Source: Pseudomonadota bacterium
GTDB lineage: Bacteria > Pseudomonadota > Gammaproteobacteria > Steroidobacterales > Steroidobacteraceae
DNA: 9,291 nucleotides
Assembly (NCBI GenBank): GCA_021805275.1
Contig: JAJZFQ010000239.1
Span: 1 to 9,291 of the forward strand
Reading direction: 5' to 3'
Position 1 is the first letter of the stretch. Every line of letters starts with the position of its first letter. Both the position numbers and the translations under genes were made by a program. Positions 5,970 to 9,291 of the stretch are shown one piece after another. The notes below the pieces were generated by a model. That model was not told the origin of the DNA and ran no database searches. It was given only the letters and a program-made list of their open reading frames with translations.

Positions 5970-8639
5970 TCAAGCGGCGAGTCCGCGTGCGGCCATCTCA
6001 TGGGTGTTGCGGCTCAATCGTGCGTCCGCCAGGATGCGCTGCAGCTCGGCGCGCATCTTCGCCCGGCGCTCGGGGTCCATCCGCCGCCACGGACACAGCG
6101 GAGCGACCAGCCGGGCGGCGACCTGCGGATTGACCGGATCGAGCGCGAGGATGGTGTCGGCGAGGAAGGCGTAGCCGGCGCCCGAGGCGCTGTGGAAGTG
6201 CACCGGGTTGCGGCTGCTGAAGGTGCCGACCAGCGCGCGCACCCGGTTCGGATTGCGCAGATCGAAATCGGCATGGGCCGCCAGGGCGCGCACGGCCGCG
6301 GGGGTTTGCGGCAAAGAGGCGCACGCTTGGATGGCGAACCACTTGTCGAGCACCAGCGCATCGGTGTGCCAGCGGGCATGAAATGCCTGCAACGCCTCGG
6401 TGCGCTCCGGGCACTCGACATGAGACAGCGCGGCGAGCGCCGCCAGCACGTCGGTCATGTTCCCGGCGCGGTCGAACTGGGACTTGGCGAGCCTCAGGCC
6501 GTCGGCCTCGCCGGCGGCGAGCAGATAGGCGAGGCAGGTGTTGCGCAGCGCGCGCCGACCGATCGACCCGCCGTCGATGCGGTACGGTCCGGAGTCGCTG
6601 AGCCGCTCGTAGGTGGCGCGCAGTTCCGTGCGCAGCGCCTGCCCCAGTGCGCGCTTGGTCGCCTCACGTGCCGCGTGGATCGCCTCCGGATCGACGAGCT
6701 CGAGCTGATCGGCGAGGTACGCCTCCCCCGGCAGCACGAGCGCCTGGGCCGCAAAGGCCGGATCGGCCTCGGCCGTCGCGAGCGTCGCGGCCGCCGCATC
6801 GATCACCGCCGGCTCGAGCTCGGGCGTCTCGCCCCGGCGCCAGGCCTGTGCCATCGCCAGCATCACGTCGGTGGCGTAGCGCTGGCCGGCGTCCCAGCGG
6901 ACGAACGGATCGCTGTCGTGGGTGGCCAGCAGGCGCAGCTGCGCGGCGCTCAGGCCGCTGAGGCGCACCGGGGCGGAAAATCCCCGCAACAAAGAGGGCA
7001 CCGGCCGGCGGGGCAGCGCTTCGAACACGAAGCGGGACTGCTCGGCATCGGCCAGCAGCACGCGCGGGCCGGCGGGCGTCGCCGCCTCCCCGGCGAGCCG
7101 AGCAGGCAGGGGGGCCCCGGTCTGATCGAGCAGCCCCAGGGCAAGCGGCACGACCAGCGCCCTCTTGTGCGGCTGGCCGGGCGTCGGCGGCGTGCGCTGC
7201 GTGACGTTGAGCACGTAGCGGCCGCTGGCGTCGTCGTATTCGTCGGTGACGGTGAGCTCGGGCGTGCCGGCCTGGTGGTACCAGTCCTTGAAGCGGCTCA
7301 GATCGACGCCCGAGGCGTCTGCCATTGCCGCGACGAACTCATCGATGGTGACGGCCTGATTGTCGTGGCGGGCGAAGTACAGGTCCATGCCGCGGCGAAA
7401 CGCATCGCGACCGATGATGGTGGCCATCATGCGGATGACTTCAGCCCCCTTGTTGTACACGGTCGCGGTGTAGAAATTGTCGATCGCCTCGTAGCGGTCG
7501 GGCTGCACCGGATGGGCGAGGGGACCGGCGTCCTCACGGAACTGCGCCTCGCGCAGCAGGCGTACGTCGCCGATGCGTTTCACCGCGCGCGAGCCCTGAT
7601 CCATGCTGAATTCCTGGTCGCGGTAGACCGTCAGACCCTCCTTCAGCGACAGCTGGAACCAATCGCGGCAGGTGACGCGATTGCCGGTCCAGTTGTGGAA
7701 GTACTCGTGGGCGACCACCGACTCGATGCTCTGGTAGTCGGCGTCCGTGGCGGTCTCGGGGTCGGCGAGCACGCACTTGGTGTTGAAGATGTTCAGACCC
7801 TTGTTCTCCATCGCACCCATGTTGAAGTCGGACACGGCGGCGATGTTGAACACGTCGAGGTCGTATTCGAGGCCGAACCGCTCCTCGTCCCACCGCATCG
7901 CCGCCTGCAGTGAGCGCATGGCGTGCGCGCAGCGCCCTTGGTCGCCGGGGCGCACCCAGATCGCCAGCGCCACCTCGCGTCCCGAGCGGGTGGTGAATCG
8001 GTCGCGCACGGCGACCAGCGCGCCGGCGACCAGTGCGAACAGGTAGCAGGGCTTCGGGTGCGGGTCGATCCAGGTGATGCGGTGGCGCCCGTCGGGCAGC
8101 AGCTCCAGCGGTCCGGGGTTGCCGTTCGAGAGCATCACCGGGCAGGTGGCGCGATCGGCGGTGATGCTCACCGTGTAGCGCGCCATCACGTCCGGGCGGT
8201 CCGGGAAATAGGTGATGCGGCGGAAGCCCTCCGCTTCGCACTGAGTGAAAAAGGCACCGTTCGAGACGTACAGGCCCGAGAGCTCCGTATTCGCCGCCGG
8301 GTCGATGCGGGTCTCGATCTCGAGCAGGCAGCTGTCCGGAACCGCATCGATCACGAGCGCGGTGTCTTGCAGGCGCCAGCGCTCGGCGCTCAGCGCGATG
8401 CCGTCGATGGCCATGGCCAGCACCGGCTGACCGGCTCCCTCGAGCCGCAGCGCCGCGCGCCGCTCGAGCGCAGGATTGCGGCGCAGCGCAAGCCCCGAGC
8501 GCACCCGGGTGGCCTCAGGGTCGAGGGTGAATTCCAGTCGGACCGTATCGATGAGGTAGGCGGGCGGCTGGTAGTCCGCGAGCCGGGTCTCGCGCGGCGC
8601 GGGGGTGGCGGCGGCGGCAGATCGGGGGGAGTCGGGCAT
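5970..8639 (-). CDS. pepN: aminopeptidase N (M1 family zinc metallopeptidase)
   Basis: This is an 889-residue cytosolic enzyme that removes N-terminal amino acids from peptides in late protein turnover. Every key PepN residue is present at a constant offset of 14 from my recalled E. coli numbering: Glu135 in TQCEAEGF (substrate N-terminus), the GAMEN exopeptidase motif at 275-279, the zinc motif HEYFH at 311-315 with the third ligand Glu334 in SLKEGL, and the transition-state Tyr395 in VYNKGAEVIRM. Domains: an N-terminal beta domain to about 205, a thermolysin-like catalytic domain to about 450, a beta-sandwich to about 545, and a helical C-terminal domain to the end. The length matches the family (about 870-890). 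There is no signal peptide, which fits the cytosolic PepN type. The start at ATG 8639 gives the expected N-terminus leading into ADYQPPAYLI. Its ribosome-binding site is weak (GGA 6 nt upstream). The SDR gene lies 167 bp upstream on the same strand. Confidence 0.97.
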   Translation of the reverse strand: MPDSPRSAAAATPAPRETRLADYQPPAYLIDTVRLEFTLDPEATRVRSGLALRRNPALERRAALRLEGAGQPVLAMAIDGIALSAERWRLQDTALVIDAVPDSCLLEIETRIDPAANTELSGLYVSNGAFFTQCEAEGFRRITYFPDRPDVMARYTVSITADRATCPVMLSNGNPGPLELLPDGRHRITWIDPHPKPCYLFALVAGALVAVRDRFTTRSGREVALAIWVRPGDQGRCAHAMRSLQAAMRWDEERFGLEYDLDVFNIAAVSDFNMGAMENKGLNIFNTKCVLADPETATDADYQSIESVVAHEYFHNWTGNRVTCRDWFQLSLKEGLTVYRDQEFSMDQGSRAVKRIGDVRLLREAQFREDAGPLAHPVQPDRYEAIDNFYTATVYNKGAEVIRMMATIIGRDAFRRGMDLYFARHDNQAVTIDEFVAAMADASGVDLSRFKDWYHQAGTPELTVTDEYDDASGRYVLNVTQRTPPTPGQPHKRALVVPLALGLLDQTGAPLPARLAGEAATPAGPRVLLADAEQSRFVFEALPRRPVPSLLRGFSAPVRLSGLSAAQLRLLATHDSDPFVRWDAGQRYATDVMLAMAQAWRRGETPELEPAVIDAAAATLATAEADPAFAAQALVLPGEAYLADQLELVDPEAIHAAREATKRALGQALRTELRATYERLSDSGPYRIDGGSIGRRALRNTCLAYLLAAGEADGLRLAKSQFDRAGNMTDVLAALAALSHVECPERTEALQAFHARWHTDALVLDKWFAIQACASLPQTPAAVRALAAHADFDLRNPNRVRALVGTFSSRNPVHFHSASGAGYAFLADTILALDPVNPQVAARLVAPLCPWRRMDPERRAKMRAELQRILADARLSRNTHEMAARGLAA

Positions 8640-8773
8640 GGCGCGTCCGGAATCCGAAAATGCGATGGGAGGATGAGCGGGAAAACTACCACGAAGGGCG
8701 GAGGGATTCCGCTGGGAACGGCCGTCCCCGGGCCGATCATGCGCCCCCGCCGCCGCACGGGCAGCCCTTCGAG

Positions 8774-8797
8774 CGCCCCCGGCCGGGCGCCGGGGCG
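8774..8797 (-). terminator. GC-rich stem-loop downstream of the SDR gene, possible terminator
   Basis: On the minus strand CGCCCCGGC (8797-8789) can pair with GCCGGGGGCG (8783-8774) with one bulged G and a 5-nt loop. It lies 10 nt past the SDR stop at 8807 and before pepN. No T-run follows, so it may act with Rho or only stabilise the mRNA 3' end. The rest of the 167-bp gap before pepN shows no gene. Confidence 0.35.
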
Positions 8798-8806
8798 TTC
8801 ATGCGG

Positions 8807-9291
8807 CTATCGCGCCGCGGCGCGCAGCAGCAGCGGACTGTGTCCGCGGGCCTGCGGTCCCATGGCGTACAGGTACGGTCCGGTGACCTCTTGCGGCGTC
8901 GGATGCGCCCCGCTCGGCTCACCCGGGTAGTGCAGCCGCCGCCCGGGGGTCATCACCGCCCCGGTGTCGATCCCGAACACGCGCAGCGGATGCGCACTGC
9001 CGGCGTGATATTCGTCGGCCAACACCCCGATGAGCGCTTCCTGCGCGCCCTTGGCCATGGCGAAGCCGCCCCAGAACGCCCGGTCCGCCGCATGCAGCGA
9101 GAAGCCGACGACCGGATCGGGCGCCTTGTGCAGCAGCGGCATGCACCACTGGGTGAGGAAGAACGGTGCCGCCAGATTGATGTTCATGACCTTGGTCCAG
9201 GTCGCCGGCGGATAGTGCTCGAAGGGCGTCAGCGCACCGATCCAGGCCGCATTGTTGAGCAGGCCGTCGAGTCGTCCGAAGCGCTCATCGA
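8807..9291 (-). CDS. short-chain dehydrogenase/reductase, YciK-like, 5' end outside window; catalytic Tyr replaced
   Basis: This is the C-terminal 161 codons or so of an SDR protein; the Rossmann start (TGxxxGIG) lies beyond the right edge. Seen: DERFGRLDGLLNNAAWIG, with the SDR NNA motif (codons at 9256-9248); MNINLAAPFFLTQ, with the structural/catalytic Asn region; and a helix GGFAMAKGAQEALIGVLADEY. The order and spacing match E. coli YciK-type oxidoreductases, whose helix has YAASK followed by VLADEY, as far as I recall them. In this protein the active-site pattern YxxxK is FAMAK: Phe at 9064-9062 and Lys at 9052-9050. The Ser expected 13 residues before the Tyr is also Phe, with a Ser one place further upstream. 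It may therefore be catalytically weak, altered or non-enzymatic. It ends in a TAG at 8809-8807. SDR membership is firm; the YciK assignment is moderate. Confidence 0.85.
   Translation of the reverse strand, partial: DERFGRLDGLLNNAAWIGALTPFEHYPPATWTKVMNINLAAPFFLTQWCMPLLHKAPDPVVGFSLHAADRAFWGGFAMAKGAQEALIGVLADEYHAGSAHPLRVFGIDTGAVMTPGRRLHYPGEPSGAHPTPQEVTGPYLYAMGPQARGHSPLLLRAAAR

Noticed and set aside
5007..7913. A 968-codon open frame on the plus strand, antisense to pepN and part of the adaptor gene.
   Set aside because: It is opposite two firmly identified genes, rich in Arg/Gly/Ala/His without domain patterns, and crosses the noncoding gap. It is a frame kept open by the GC-rich codon bias of the true strand.

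Overview
The window is very GC-rich (about two-thirds G+C by eye), with dense coding, strong third-position G/C bias and many long shadow ORFs. The aminopeptidase N is of the E. coli PepN type and the partial dehydrogenase resembles YciK. Together with the base composition this suggests a high-GC proteobacterium, probably a gammaproteobacterium. The genus cannot be told from this sequence. I see no tRNA, rRNA, IS element, CRISPR array or phage gene, and the region reads as chromosomal.

Layout from left to right. (1) On the minus strand, positions 1-1630, lies the N-terminal part (543 codons) of a large sensory protein. It holds a PAS-like domain, a degenerate EAL-like domain, a LOV blue-light domain with an intact adduct cysteine, and the start of another PAS domain. 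Its output domain lies beyond the left edge. A possible 18-codon leader ORF (1627-1683) with a strong ribosome-binding site overlaps its start codon as ATGA. (2) Two divergently transcribed, paralogous two-CBS-domain proteins lie at 1883-2323 (minus) and 2441-2878 (plus). The 117-bp gap between them holds a 9-bp-arm inverted repeat. (3) An M20-family amidohydrolase lies at 2943-4082 (plus). It converges on (4) a periplasmic adaptor (HlyD/RND type) at 4098-5390 (minus), and one stem-loop contains both stop codons. (5) About 580 bp without a convincing gene follow (5391-5969). (6) Aminopeptidase N lies at 5970-8639 (minus). (7) The C-terminal part of an SDR dehydrogenase lies at 8807-9291 (minus); its 5' end is beyond the right edge.

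The genes do not form an obvious single pathway. The M20 amidohydrolase and PepN are both cytoplasmic amide/peptide hydrolases but sit in separate transcription units. The adaptor has no transporter partner beside it in the window. The CBS pair looks like a local duplication with shared regulation. The most unusual points are the LOV domain, which has the photoactive cysteine but Leu at the usual signalling Gln position, the putative coupled leader ORF, the SDR whose catalytic Tyr is Phe, and the shared terminator-like hairpin. I did not find a clear new multi-gene system.
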